Origin: Enoplolaimus lenunculus
Lineage: Eukaryota > Nematoda > Enoplea > Enoplida > Thoracostomopsidae
Assembly (NCBI GenBank): GCA_030248215.1
Contig: JASANG010001027.1
Coordinates: 62,001-126,000 of the forward strand
Length of the DNA: 64,000 bases
Direction of reading: 5' to 3'
Both the position numbers and the translations under genes were made by a program. The notes below the pieces were generated by a model that was given only the letters and a program-made list of their open reading frames with translations, searched no databases and was not told the origin of the DNA. Numbering within the stretch: position 1 is the stretch's first letter; the number at the start of each line of letters is the position of its first letter. Positions 1 to 12,778 of this stretch are shown one piece after another.

Positions 1-112
1 TAATCTTGTCAGTGTTACATCCGCTGGAAGAACGCAGTCGCCTGGACCGAAAACTTCAACAGCTGTCACGACGTCAGCAAGAAAACTAAGTTCGAAAGCA
101 CGAAAAATTAAA
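1..112 (+). CDS. Possible partial exon, unknown gene
   Basis: The second frame is open from the window edge and encodes a Ser/Thr/Lys-rich stretch (about 37 residues, basic at the end). It stops at a consensus 5' splice site, AAAC followed by GTAAGT, which leaves a phase-1 junction. The composition resembles the Ser/Arg-rich first exon of the phosphatase gene at 12779, so it could be an upstream exon of that gene across a 12.6-kb intron. That link is inference. No domain is recognisable, and a chance open frame beside a chance donor is the alternative. Confidence 0.3.
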
Positions 113-1380
113 CGTAAGTCGGTTTCTGATTGAATATGTAAACCATCTGGTGAATTGGTTGCGACCACCCAGCTGAGGTGGCAGCTAACCTTAAGCTTAG
201 CTAAACGCGAATCTAAAGCGTAGCTTGGGCCTTAGTATAAGTTTGAGCCTAAACAAGCATAGGTACGCTTAAGCAGTTGGCTAAGCCATGGCGTAAGGAC
301 TACGCCGCAATATTTGGCTTATGGCTGACAAGTCGACTTCAGCTTAAGGTTTTGGTGAGGCTTAAACATTATGACTTCGTTCGAGACATGTTCTATATAT
401 ACATTAGCTGAAATTTTAAGTATCGTTTCGTTGTAAACGTATTTTAAAATGTAAAAAATTTACCAATTTGATAAAGGCTGAAGTTGAGCAAACAGTCCTG
501 TTTCGGTGCTGTAATTCTAGCTCAAAGACAACTATATTGGCTTTGTGAAAAAATAAGTATACAACAATAGCGGATCCGGAAATTAGTATAACAGAGGCCA
601 TGCGATACATGATTGAGTTAAAACCTCTCGAGCGCTGCAAGCGCGAAGCCGGTAGCCATTTTAATGCTAATCCTAAATACAAAATGTTGGTTTTGACTCG
701 TGTTGGGGGACCTTCCCTGTGGACCCTCCGTTGCATCCGCCCGTGGTATACAAATGAAATAATTATGAAATGATTTTACTGACATTTTTGCTTCGATTCG
801 GTATTAAAGTCGATTGATTACTAAGTTAACAATTTGAATAACATTTGAATTGTAATTTTATACTTTTTGAAATACATATGTGGACCAACCGTAGTCTTTT
901 GTCACTTTTAACACAGTACAGCAGTTGGCATCTACTCGATATAAAACAGACGTCGGATCTCGCCTAAAATATCCTAACTAGACAAAATGCTATTAAATTT
1001 AGCTATGAAAATTTTAGATTCGACATCGGCTACACAGCATTAGCTTTAGCTAATACACAAGCTTACATCTCACAGTCGTATACCGATTTCATTTTACGGG
1101 TGAGCATAATGTCACTATGAAAAAATTTGTAAATTCTAAGTTGTAGCAGGTCATTTTGAAGCATATTTTTGCTGTCCCTACAAAAGTTTCGGAGGGGATA
1201 TATATATCAGCAGGATTGCTCCACTGATATACCTCGTGCCTGCCAAGCCTGTTGTAGTATTAGTGAAACACGGCTATGCACATTGGCAGTTGGGTTGTTG
1301 TCGTTTTTTCATTATAAGGAAATCACTAAGCACGAAACAGGAAGCAATAAATGTAAACAAATTCTCGACATAACTGCTAA

Positions 1381-1906
1381 GAAAATTATCCGGACGTATA
1401 GCGAAATTATCCGGATGTATAGCGAAATTATCCGGATGTATAGCGCAATTATCCGGATGTATAGCAAAATTATCCGGATGTATAGCGAAATTATCCGGAT
1501 GTATAGCAAAATTATCCGGATGTATAGCGAAATTATCCGGATCTATAGCGAAATTATCCGGATGTATAGCGAAATTATCCGGATGTATAGCAAAATTATC
1601 CGGATGTATAGCGAAATTATCCGGATGTATAGCGAAATTATCCGGATGTATAGCGAAATTATCCGGATGTATAGCGAAATTATCCGGATGTATAGCGAAA
1701 TTATCCGGATGTATAGCGAAATTATCCGGATGTATAGCGAAATTATCCGGATGTATAGCGAAATTATCCGGATGTATAGCGAAATTATCCGGATGTATAG
1801 CGAAATTATCCGGATGTATAGCGAAATTATCCGGATGTATAGCGAAATTATCCGGATGTATAGCGAAATTATCCGGATGTATAGCAAAATTATCCGGATG
1901 GATAGC
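1381..1906. repeat. 21-bp satellite, about 25 copies
   Basis: A 21-bp unit containing ATTATCCGGATGTATAGC is repeated head to tail about 25 times with only a few point variants (for example GTATAGCGC, GGATCTATAG, CGGACGTATA). Because the unit is a multiple of three and lacks stops in several frames, long open frames appear on both strands (heptapeptide IIRMYSE on +, AIHPDNF on -). The core TATCCGGATG is partly palindromic. I regard it as non-coding satellite, since neither strand shows a start, signal or splice context consistent with a gene. Confidence 0.95.
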
Positions 1907-4900
1907 GGAGAGCAAGTGACACAACACTGATATCAAATGGTCATACGAAACGTTAGGTATATTGTTTTTTTTACAATTTATGCTTTTACACAGCGGTTGA
2001 TATTAATTGCAGTCGTCTGCAAATTATTCATATAAATTCATGTCAAGTCTCAGAGTGAAAATGACGTTTTCTTACAAATTATCTTGTACGGGTCCGTAGC
2101 CAAGTGGGGCCATGGGAAGGCTCAGCCCCCCCCTTGGAAAAATTTTGTCCCCTAGAAAGTTTTCAAATTCGCTTGCAAGTCAACGAAAACTCTTGTATGC
2201 CCCTCCTGAAAAAAGTTTTAGCCCCTTTCCTAGCAAGGTGAGCTGGCTACTGGCCTACTTTTGTAGCTGCAAGTAAACTTGTACAAGTTGCAGCTGCGAG
2301 TTCTGGTTGCAAAAAGTTGTACGTGTCGATAGGATTTTAACGATTTGCTCAAATACTAGCCTCATTCGAAATATGAGACTGTAAAGCAAACCTACGCAAG
2401 TAGCATGACTTAACAACATTTTATGTTGCTTCCTTAACAATTGGAAGTTGTCAAAAAACAGATGTTTTTTGAAATACGAATATTGATTGTTAATTGTACG
2501 CCATCTCTAGTTTGCACTTAATACAAAATAAGCTAATTTATTACAGAGGAAAAATTTTCAAAAATTAAAATAATTATTGTTTTGTGTTAATTTTTGCACT
2601 GGAGATGGGTGTGTTTATTTATTAATGTTTAAATATTTTGAGAGGTGTTGTAAAAAAACTCGTCTCAGTCTCATCAGAAATTCCACTTTTTGGGCATAGC
2701 GTCACAAGATTGCTAGCGAGATTAACGTATAGACTGAACAAGTCGTGAAAATAATATGTAGAGTAGGTTGATTTTACACTGGATTAAACATTTTGCTTAA
2801 GGTTTTTTGAGGGTCACCTTTGCCAGCACGGGCACCCTGATGATGTCAGAGACTACTTGTGCGTTTATCACAAGCAGCATCAATCTGTTTGGCGAAGCAC
2901 ACTCGTAGACAGCTTCGTCGGCTAGGAGGGACAAAGCAATTTTAGGACGAGCGTGCCGCTGAAGGACAAGCTTGCAAGCACAGCTAAAGCAATTCTAGAG
3001 CGGTAAAAAATTTTCTAAGCGGCTGAATCTCAAACCCTGGCCCCAGTCTGGCAACGGGCCTGTCTTGAAAACGGGAACACTGGGATTTCGAAGCTCTGCC
3101 ACAAAATTTTTAGCATAAATCGAACGAAACAAAGGTTTAAACTGGGTAATAGGTAGACACCCCCGCACCGCACTTACTGTAACGACCCGAAAAGAAAGAT
3201 AGCCCCATTTTGAGCAACAATCAATAGGAGTCTGTATCCCTAATTAAGCTGTGTCAGCAGTAGAGAGTCCGTAAGTCCTAATTAGAGTCCTTAAAAGAGA
3301 CCAAAGCAGAAAGCAGAAGAATGGTCTAGACGGCTCAAATATGTAACAGACACTTAAGACAATCGCGCCTAAGCGTTATTTAATTCTTAAATAAGATTAT
3401 AACGGGCATGGCAATCAACAAAAATGCTTAGGGGTAAATTAAAACTAAAAAACGGTCAAATAGAAGCAGTACAAGGCTTTTTATATGAGGGTCAAACTAA
3501 GTTTGTCTTCTTGTGGATCAAATTTGACACTGTCATCCATATTAATACAGCTGTAACACCCCACATACATATTTTGGGCAACTTTCCAACTTTTCTTTCC
3601 ATGTTTTGAAACATAATATACAAAAAACACTACATACATGTATGCTAATTAATTGACGTAACTTCGAATATATAGTGATAAGCCGGTGCCAAACGTTTAA
3701 TGCAAAGAAAGCGAACTGCCGCTAACCTGAATATGAGAACAAGTAAGGTTGCAAATGTTGCAACCGCGTTCACTAGTGAGATTTAAGTCTAATTTCACTA
3801 GTGCTATGATCAAATTTAATTCAGCAATGAGTCTAAATGACTATCGAAACGCCGGCCAGGGTTACTTTAACGGATGTAACAGTAGATTAAGCGTATTCCT
3901 AAGCATAAGCCTAAGCGTGGCAAAAATGTGTTCCTAAGCCTAAGCCTAAGCCTTAAAGCCTAAGTCTAAGCAAAAAATGTAATCTAGAATCTAAATGTAC
4001 TCTTTTATGGACCCAGCAGAAACCTGGACGCCCCTTAAAGTAATATGGACCGAAAAACTAGTCGATTTCAGTCTGGCACAAGAAAGTTTGGCAAACGACA
4101 TTTGACGCCACCATTTTTGACACGCAAGAGTGCATGGTACATTTTACAGCATCGTGTGGCTAATATTAATTTCAACAACTATTTGCCAGCAAAAAATTTG
4201 ATAATCGCCCAGTGGCGGATCCAGGATCTCAAAATGGGGGGGGGGCCAAAATTTCACAGGCAATTAACTTATTTTTGACCCATACTGTAGTGACCCAAAT
4301 AAGAGGGGGGTCTCCATTTTGAGTCATCCATAAATGTCTATTATCCCTAATTGTAGCGCATAAATGACTCCAGGGCCAAGAAACTTTAAGGCGTGCTTAT
4401 ACTATTGTGTATAAAACAGAGAAATCAACAGCGTAGAACAGCAATTGACACTATATAAATTTTGTCGAGATGCTGTTGGGGGGGGCCACGGCCGGGGTGC
4501 CCCCCCGTGCATCCGCCACTGTAATCGCCTACTTAGCATTGTATGTGAAAATTTTCTCCAGTCAGATATTAACGTTAACTTTTTTAACCCTTAATAAACT
4601 TGTTAACATCGATCACTGAACATTACACGCTTGTACAGCACCAAATCCGTTGCGGTCAAAATATTTAAGTTTCGAGTCGTCCTGATATATATAATAAGGC
4701 TCGGTACCTAAAAAGGGCTTGAATTTACCAAACAATTTCAAGCAGGTTATACCCCCTGTACATTTTGCGCTGCCCGTCTGGTGGCATATCATCGCTATAA
4801 GCGTATTATAACAGAACAAAGCAAAACAGTTTTATTGATGGTTTTAATTTGAGAAAAAAAGAGTTTATTCAGAGAGTGCAAAAAAACTGATATTTTGAGG

Positions 4901-6772
4901 GTGCAGAACGCTTGCATTTATGCAAACATTTTACCGAAATGCACAAAACGAAACGTTTTAATGCCGAACATTATTGGTATATAAATGCAAACCTCCACAT
5001 GTCTTCCTTCAAACTGCACACAAAAAACACGATTGGATCAGCAACAAAAAAATAAAGTTGTAATATATTTTGTGTAAGTGCAAATTTTTGTACAAAAATA
5101 CATTCAAGCTGGTGGTAGGTACCCAGGGCACGCTACCGGTGTTATTTGGCGCTGCGGGTAACGTCGGTAGATACATCCTGGTCTGTGAACGTAGGTAGGG
5201 TGAGAGAAATGGTTACAAACAAAATATTGTTGCAGGTACGCGAATTTTTCAACCGAATTTTCTGGTTCATTTTCATCGGCTACGATTTCCAGTGATAATC
5301 TGCGGTTTTAGTCGTGCGAATAGCCCGACAAAGATAACATTTATAACAGGAAAGGAAAAGGTTTCGTACAACTTGTTTCCATAAACTTAAAGCCTAAGCC
5401 TAATTTAAAGCCTAAACCTAAACCTTTGCCTAATTTTATAAGTATAAAATAAACTTTAAACCTAGCTAATGTGATGCCAAACTGCGAAAGTTTCTTTGAA
5501 CCTGCGGGAAAAACTGATAAATTTCAATTTCGACTAGGTTCGTGCCGTAGACAGAGGTAGATCAGGGGGCTCAGCCCAGCTTGATGCATTTTGCTGCCTC
5601 ACCCCCCAAAGCAATTCAACCATGCTTGCAAGTCAACCAAAACAATTATATGCCTTTTCTAAAAGGTTTAGGCCACCTAGCAAGAAGCAGGCTACGGGTA
5701 TGACTATGTTTGACATTAACTTTAAAATTAGCTAAAACTGTTGCGTGTAGATTGTTAAATTCAAGCCTATTTTGCAGCTAGTGCAACTAATACAAGGACG
5801 TTAAATTTGCTATAAGGTAGAAAGGTGGTATCCAACATTTTGGAAAGCGAGACCTAAGTTGTATCATAATTTCGAATGGCGTTTTTTGCGCTAACCATCG
5901 AAACGTTCCCAAAAACCCTGCGCAAAACTGACAAACGGGGGCTCGACCCCAATCCCCGCCCCGGCTATGACTTTGCCAGGGATAATGTAAATTTATAAAT
6001 ACAGATATTAGCTATGTATTTAACCATTTATCGGTTTTTAAGTATTTATCTGTTAAGTAATAAATGACTGCCGCGCAACAATAATCTTAACACTGGTATA
6101 CCACAGGGTAAGACCTCCAATTCTTTGGCCATTCATAATTTGTGTTCGTCTCTGGAGATTCCTGGTTCATAGCGATTCGCTAATTATCGTAATTGCAACA
6201 ATTTCGCAATACGAAACATTGGACACATAAATTGACTTATATATTCTTATTAATGTTATCGTCTAAAAGCTTTTTCATTTAAAACAAATATCGCGAATGA
6301 TAATTAGGGAATTAGCAAGGTTGAAACCTATTTTAAGAGTTCCAAGAGACCAATTTTTGTATTTGAGCTGCTATTACAATTTGTCTTCATTGGTGCAAAC
6401 CGGATGCGTTTACTGTAACAAGCGATCAGCTCACAGTGAATAATATGAGAGATTAGCGGTGTAATCCTATTGGATTTATGACAATCCCGACGTTGCTTCT
6501 TTGAACGTTTTTGGTTGGTTAAATCGAAGATTAGTTTGAACTTGACGGTATTTTATGTTTACAGTGCGATTTTAAAGATCACGCAATATATGAAAACTTT
6601 AGCAAATCTAATAGGTCGTGTTTAGATGGTTGTTCGCTTATTTGTTTCATTTGCATATGCATTCTGCATACATATGCTTGTGTTTGATACCTCTGGAAAA
6701 TAATGCAATAATTCCGTCGTTTATATGACAAAATATTTTAGGCACATAGGTGTAAATATATAACATTTGAAC

Positions 6773-6856
6773 AAAGGCAGGCCGGTGGCGCAGTTAGTTC
6801 AGCAGGTTACTTTGTGCATCTTGACAAATGATATGCAGTCGACGTTTGATCCCAGG
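6773..6856 (+). repeat. tRNA-derived SINE-like segment
   Basis: The segment has an A-box-like TGGCGCAGTTAG and, about 50 bases later, a B-box-like GTTTGATCCC, in the order and spacing of a tRNA-derived Pol III promoter. The acceptor and anticodon stems do not fold cleanly, so this is probably a SINE head and not a working tRNA gene. Confidence 0.45.
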
Positions 6857-8073
6857 CTTAAACCAACATTTCTCGTCAGAACATTTTTAGGGTCATTTTC
6901 GATATTGTGGCTTTTATCCTCGATGCTACCGTTATGTCACTTTGATGCGACCGATTCAGTGTGAGATAAGAAAACAAAACGCTGCCGTTTAAGCACCAGC
7001 GGTCAGGTGTGACCAAATTAAACACTTTTTAGATTTCCAGTGAAAGTCTGAATAATTAGCTTTCCTGTACTGTGTTATACATGCTTAATAGTTGAAAAAT
7101 ACGAGAAAATGATTGTCGATGATTAAAAATTTGGAAAGGCTTCAAACTTTTATAAGGGCAAATTTGAAAAATTAATGTTCGCGTTTAATTTTGGGTTTCG
7201 ATATTAATAGTAGCATTTCTGAGTAGCGTTCGCGTTTCGGCTTCGGCAGCACGGAACATTAATGCATACAATATTCAAGGTCTTCAATGGTCTGTGCTGC
7301 CCCAAGAAAACTTTGGTTGGGGTAACAAGAACGTTTCTACAGCGATGAATGCTGTCGGAAGAAATATTCGGCCAAGCTGCGTTCACAGTGTGCAGAAAAG
7401 TGGTACGATTTGTAGCCTTGCTTCCTACTGATCCGAGGCTGTAGCCAAGGGCGGCGAGCTCAGGAGGCTGAGCGTCTCCTGGAATGGAAAAATTTTGGGT
7501 CCCCCTAGAAGTTTTCAACCTTGCCTGTAACTCGTTGAAATCCCTTGAATACCCCTCCTGAAAATTTTTTAGCCCCTCCAAGCAAGGTGAGCTGGCTACA
7601 GTCCTGTACTGACCATTTTAGAATCTGATTGTGAGCGACTCTCAGAATCTGTTCAAATAGTACTTAGTTTACTTATCATGGCAAAAATTTAGTACTCAAT
7701 ATGTTTTACACTAAATTTCACATGTTAAAAATATTCTAATGAACTCTACTAGTAAACGTAGTTGCACGAGCTTTGCATATGTTTATCATCTTTGTTATAA
7801 AGCAAGACTAAGTCTATTCAAACCGACAGCAAAGGCTTTTTACACGAAACCGAATGTATTTTGCATTTTAGACACTGGTCAAAATAGCTACGCGTTAAAA
7901 CTTTTCACTCTATATACTTAGAGAATTGTGTTAGTATAAATTATATGGCCTAAATGACTATTTGATGTATGCTGCAACGGTGGTCAAAAGCCTACGTATG
8001 TGGGGCGTTCCAGCTTTAATATTTAAATGAAAAGCAGTACCTTATAGAGGCATTCACGAAAATTTTATACTGC

Positions 8074-8146
8074 GGAGACGTTGGGCCTCGAACCTGCGAC
8101 GTCCAGAATACCGGGTCACTGCTCTAATCACTGAGCTACGCAGTCA
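8074..8146 (-). repeat. tRNA-like sequence (SINE head or tRNA pseudogene)
   Basis: On the minus strand it reads GACTGCGTAGCTCAGTG, then ATTAGAGC, and ends with GCAGGTTCGAGGCCC and a CGCAGT acceptor strand that pairs with 6 of 7 bases of the 5' strand. D arm, T arm and acceptor stem are therefore tRNA-like with intact A and B boxes. The anticodon stem does not pair (GTGAC against TCTGG), so a functional tRNA is unlikely. Confidence 0.55.
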
Positions 8147-9589
8147 TGCTTAATATTTCGCTGCTTCAAAATCTAACAGGGAATTGCTAGATTTAACACG
8201 AACAAAATTGCTTGTCACTATTTTTAAAATTATTTCTTTACAACGTTTCGTGGATGCCCCTGGAATATTGGTTGGGTTGTGTAAAATGAGTCAAATGGAA
8301 AAAAATTAAATAAACAGCGCGGCAGGTGCACATTATCCTATTTGATATACTCAATAAAGCTACCTGTATGAAACTCGCTTATAGGTAACCTTGGGGGTAT
8401 AGCAACACCCTTTGCAAACACCTGACATAGTCAATTAACAAGTTTTATAATCTCATTCGTGTCGTTCTATGTCATGGATAGTTTGTGTTTGAAATTTTTT
8501 CCTCGTTATTTGAAATATTTTTTAGTCGGCGAGAAAGTTTTATATTTTTCGTCAGTTTTAGCTGTCACAATTGAAAATAAAGTTGAGTTTCGGTTTGACT
8601 GATTACTTCCTGTCCGGCTATTAAATTTGCATATATCGAACGCAACGATAGCGGCATTAGTCGCGTCTCCTGAGGATTTAAATAGAGTTTTTGAGGCATG
8701 GTTTGCATATTTTTAAAATACTGTCGAGTTAAACCGTAATTTTGGTTGAAATTGAAGCGTGTGGATGCTTATAGAAAGTTACATTTTTGTTTTAAAGTTT
8801 ATATTCAGCAAGTAAAAATTGAACTATTTAACACACCCACACTATCCCATTAAACTCCTTGATATGAAATTTGAAACCACCAAAATTCATGCCCACAGAA
8901 TGCTGCACCATAGAGTCACCCATCTGAGCCCTCAAATGAGAACCCCGCTACGGCTCCAAAAGTTCTAATTCTGGCGCTTTGTGACACCGGCATTCTGGAA
9001 TTTAGCCTTCTTCGGTTTTTTTCTGGAAATATTCTAAACTTAGCGGATTCACGGATCCAGTGGTATCCCTGCAGTTGTAGGAGGGTAGAGTACTATTAAC
9101 TCACTGCGTGTATTTTGACTGCGATACGCCATATAACCGTAAAACATTGAATTGAAAGTTGTATGCAAATTATTGTCCATATCATTAATTGTCAATTGAT
9201 TGTGTACGGATTTTAGAAGTCAACCCTACAATCTTGGCATTCAATTTACTGTGGTGACCCGAATCAGGTGGGGTGACTGCAATTTATTTTGTTTTCACAG
9301 AGAGTACCCTACTCGCTAAAGACCAGTTAGTGATTGGTTTTTAAACTCATCAACTCCTAGAGTTATGGTTCTCAACATTTGCACAGAAATAAGCAAATCA
9401 AATCTGACAATTACGGTAATTCTCAACGTTCGTTTATATTCACTGATTCGAAAGTTACAAGGCCGCATCATTAACTGGTGTTCTGTGCTACACACATTTG
9501 AGAATACGTGCACAAATCTTTAACCCAACTCGTATGTTTTTGGTTCAATGAGTTGCCAATCACCCGTTTACGTCAATGCAAAATAACGT

Positions 9590-9795
9590 GGCCCATGCAT
9601 AGAACAGAGCCGGAACAGTAGTATAAGCATATTCCTACGCCTAAGCCTAAGCCTAAGCCTAAGCGTATGGATGAGCCTATTGCTAAGCCTGAGCCTAAGC
9701 CTAAGCCAAAGCCTAAGCAAAAACAAAATTAACTTAAAGCTTAAACTGACTCTATTGTAGCCCGTCCGTAAAACGATCCGGCTCTGTTCTATAAC
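9590..9795. mobile_element. MITE, CCTAAG-core family (GGCCCATG ends)
   Basis: Inverted ends (GTGGCCCATGCATAGAACAG and its inverted counterpart near 9783-9795) flank runs of CCTAAG. It is one of at least a dozen copies of a family whose best termini read GGCCCATGTAAAGATCAGGG on one side and CCTGTTCTTTACATTGGCC on the other. Other copies lie near 10779-10947, 14328-14541, 15454-15655, 17698-17935, 18580-18736, 26750-26941, 28889-29067, 41404-41621, 42629-43017, 43593-43927, 57879-58070 and 61381-61482. The interior always carries hexanucleotide CCTAAG/CTTAGG runs of variable length. No coding capacity is seen. Confidence 0.75.
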
Positions 9796-9904
9796 CAATA
9801 AGGATGTGATAAATTTTCATATTTACTGTGATAAAAGTGACAAATTTTAGTTCGCAATCGATGATTCTACCTCATAACATCGCTCTACTCGTGTCTAGAC
9901 TAAA

Positions 9905-10440
9905 AATCATCGTAAAAGGTAACTAAACACATGGGAAAAAAATCATGGCCAAAGGTAACTAAACACATGGGGAAAAATCATGGTCAAAGGTAACTAAACA
10001 CATGGGAAAAAATCATGATCAAAGGTAACTAAACACATGGGAAAAAAATCATGGTCAAAGGTAACTAAACACATGGGAAAAAAATCATGGTCAAAGGTAA
10101 CTAAACACATGGGAAAAAAATCATGGTCAAAGGTAACTAAACACATGGGAAAAAATCATGGTCAAAGGTAACTAAACACATGGGAAAAAATCATGGTCAA
10201 AGGTAACTAAACACATGGGAAAAAAATCATGGTCAAAGGTAACTAAACACATGGGAAAAAAATCATGGTCAAAGGTAACTAAACACATGGGAAAAAAATC
10301 ATGGTCAAAGGTAACTAAACACATGGGAAAAAAATCATGGTCAAAGGTAACTAAACACATGGGAAAAAAATCATGGTCAAAGGTAACTAAACACATGGGA
10401 AAAAAATCATGGTCAAAGGTAACTAAACACATTGAAAAAA
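9905..10440. repeat. 36-bp satellite, about 15 copies
   Basis: Tandem units contain GGTAACTAAACACATGGG, a run of 5-7 A, then TCATGGTCAAA. Unit length varies between 34 and 36 bp only through the A-run, so frames drift. Local 36-bp stretches give spurious open frames on both strands (MGKKSWSKVTKH on +). Copies differ by very few substitutions, which suggests recent expansion or homogenisation. Confidence 0.95.
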
Positions 10441-12778
10441 AACACAAACGCTGAGCGTTGCTCTTCAGTCAAGATTGATATTAGCGATGTCAGACAGGCT
10501 TTTTAGAACATTTTTGACAGCTTTTACCAACAAGTTTAAAGTTGTTTCTGGTTTCGATTAAGCGTAACCTAGGCCTGTAACTAAGAATTCTAAGTAGATG
10601 TGGCAAAATGAAAAATTTTTTAACTAACAACTCTTTTAATACTTTTTAAAATTTTGGTTTAGGGTACAAAATATTCATTGTGCGCGTCTCTTGTTTGCTT
10701 CTGTGTAGTTGTGGCTCTACGCTGTTCTGTGTGTTGGTGGTTAAAAGGTCGATCTTAAAAATATTGTTTTGTATGTTTGGTCCATGCAAAGATCAGGGGC
10801 GGAACCTTTTCTGTTGGACTAGAATAGAGTAAGCTTAAGCAGGCTTAGGCATAAACTCATTCTTTCGATTAGGCTTAGGCTTAGGCTTAGGCTAACGCTT
10901 TGGAATATCCTTATAATACTGTTTCGCCCCTGTTCTTTACATTGGCCGTATGTTGTAGCCATAACCATCGTTTGCCGTTTTCTATTGAGGAATTTTACAA
11001 ACGATCTGTACTAATTTCTTACTGGCTCGCTATATAATGCGTAACCAAAATCTATGTTATTATTTGTGAATTAACAACTGTAGCAATATTTTGCAAGAAT
11101 AATATGTTTAGCTTGCATTTTGCAACCGGAATTGTAAAATACCGGAACCAAAAGGCTAAAAAATGCCATAACCGGAACTTAAATGAGATAAATGAAAAGC
11201 AATGTAAATAATTGTAAATAAAATAAATAATCTAATTATAATAAAAGTAAATAACAAGAAAAAATAAGTAAATATAAAGTAAATAACCAAAAAACAAATC
11301 AGTGATCGTATTGATATTAACATCAGGATGCAACCGGAATTATGAAATACCAGAATCGGAAACGGATCCGCAAAGTTAATAAATACTGGGACCAGAACCG
11401 GAGACGGAACCCGAAACAAAAAGTTCTTGTTACCAAAAAATTTATTTTTTAACGCTAATTTATCGCTTTTAATCGTGTAAACACACCATTTAAGATACCA
11501 AAAACCTAAAACAAATGCAGTAGCTGGAAACGTATGTTCAATTTTAAAGTATGACACAAATTAAAATTGTTGGTAATACACGCTCAGACAATTTAAAAAA
11601 AATAAGTTACAATATGTCAATTTTTCGGCAAAATTCCGGTGAAAAAAACCCGAATTTTTTACCGGAACCGGATAGTGAAAAATACCGGATTTCCCTACCG
11701 GAACCGGAATTCCAGTTGCATTCTGATTAACATATATCTTTCTCATGGTGTGGCATAAAATTAATGGCGAGGTTCGAAGCATAACATGTGTTGGATTATT
11801 TTAGCATTAAGCTCAAAATTGCGTGGTTTCCTTAGATTCAAATTCATCAAAACCATATTAAAGAACAGAGTCCCTGGCTAAGGCGGGTTTGGAAAGAATT
11901 TGGCCTGATTTATAACAGGCAAACCTATGCATTTGTCATTTTCACCTGGTTTCAGACCGCTTTTAATCGTTATCTACGGAGTTTTACGGTATTTTTCAAA
12001 GAGCGTTAGGCTGGTGTGATACAGTGATGTTGTTTAGTTTGGATTTTTGAGTTATCTGTTTTACCGATTTTTACCTTTAGTTCATTGAAAATCTATTAAT
12101 TTGGTTTGATATTCTCAAATGCGTATAACACATTCAAAGTGTGCATATCTTGGCCCAAAGCCAGTTCACCTTGCTAGGGGTGTTAAAAATTTTCAGGCGT
12201 GGCATATATACAACAAAGGTAAATTCGTTGGACTTACAAGCAAGGTTGACAACTTTCTCGGGGTGCGAAAATTTTACCAGGTTAAATTTTGAGCACTTAT
12301 TACGCACCAAGACTAACCTAAATCTTGTGGGTTCTTAGAATCTTAAAATTTGGTATCTTGACATTTAAAATGTAATGTTTGCGATTTTTACCTTAAATTT
12401 TAAATATGATCACAATCATTAACACAAAATTTACCTAAAATGAAGCAACTGAAGATGGTCACTTGCAACGAATCTTTGAAAAAAATTAATATTTCAACTC
12501 TAACTTTGAATAAATTGCGTCAAAATTAAATAAAATTCCATATTTAAACGCCGCTTTGCCCACGTCTTGCATCTCTGTGTCAAAACCCCTTTATTGTAAG
12601 TGTAAAAACTCGTAACTATAGATCGGTAGTTTAGTGCAACGCTTTTCTATACAATAAACGTACACCGGTGTATATGCAAACTTCAACAGAATCTTATTTG
12701 CATTATGACATAACAGCTTAAAATGGACATTTTCAACTAATCTTTTACGAAAAGTCTACTTTCAACGGTTTTTTTTCA

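Larger units (their letters stand above)
113..12778. other. Gene-free repeat-rich region
   Basis: No exon that I can support lies here. It contains the 21-bp satellite at 1381-1906, the 36-bp satellite at 9905-10440, tRNA-like segments near 6780 and 8070, CCTAAG-core MITEs (about 3854-4049, 9590-9795, 10779-10947), copies of a short GC-rich repeat with GTAGCC/GGCTAC ends (about 2091-2250, 5535-5695, 7430-7595), and an A-rich stretch at 11100-11730 with palindromic CCGGAA-type ends. It is either intergenic DNA or a very long intron of the phosphatase gene. Confidence 0.6.

Noticed and set aside
1169..1930. 253-codon plus-strand and 220-codon minus-strand frames through the 21-bp satellite
   Set aside because: They exist because the unit is a multiple of three without stops. 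There is no domain, splice context or codon signal outside the array.
4613..4819. 68-codon minus-strand frame with protein-like composition
   Set aside because: There is no recognisable family and no convincing pair of splice sites in phase. It could be a lone exon but is not supportable.
7204..7581. 125-codon minus-strand frame
   Set aside because: Its first third is the GTAGCCA/TGGCTAC repeat and the rest has no recognisable domain.
8074..8146. Functional tRNA gene
   Set aside because: The anticodon stem does not pair and one acceptor pair is missing, so it is called tRNA-like only.
9905..10440. CRISPR array resemblance
   Set aside because: Units are contiguous, with no unique spacers, and the genome is eukaryotic.
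10172..10454. Repeat peptides MGKKSWSKVTKH and FFPMCLVTFDHD
   Set aside because: They arise from in-register 36-bp units; neighbouring 34-35-bp units break the frame.
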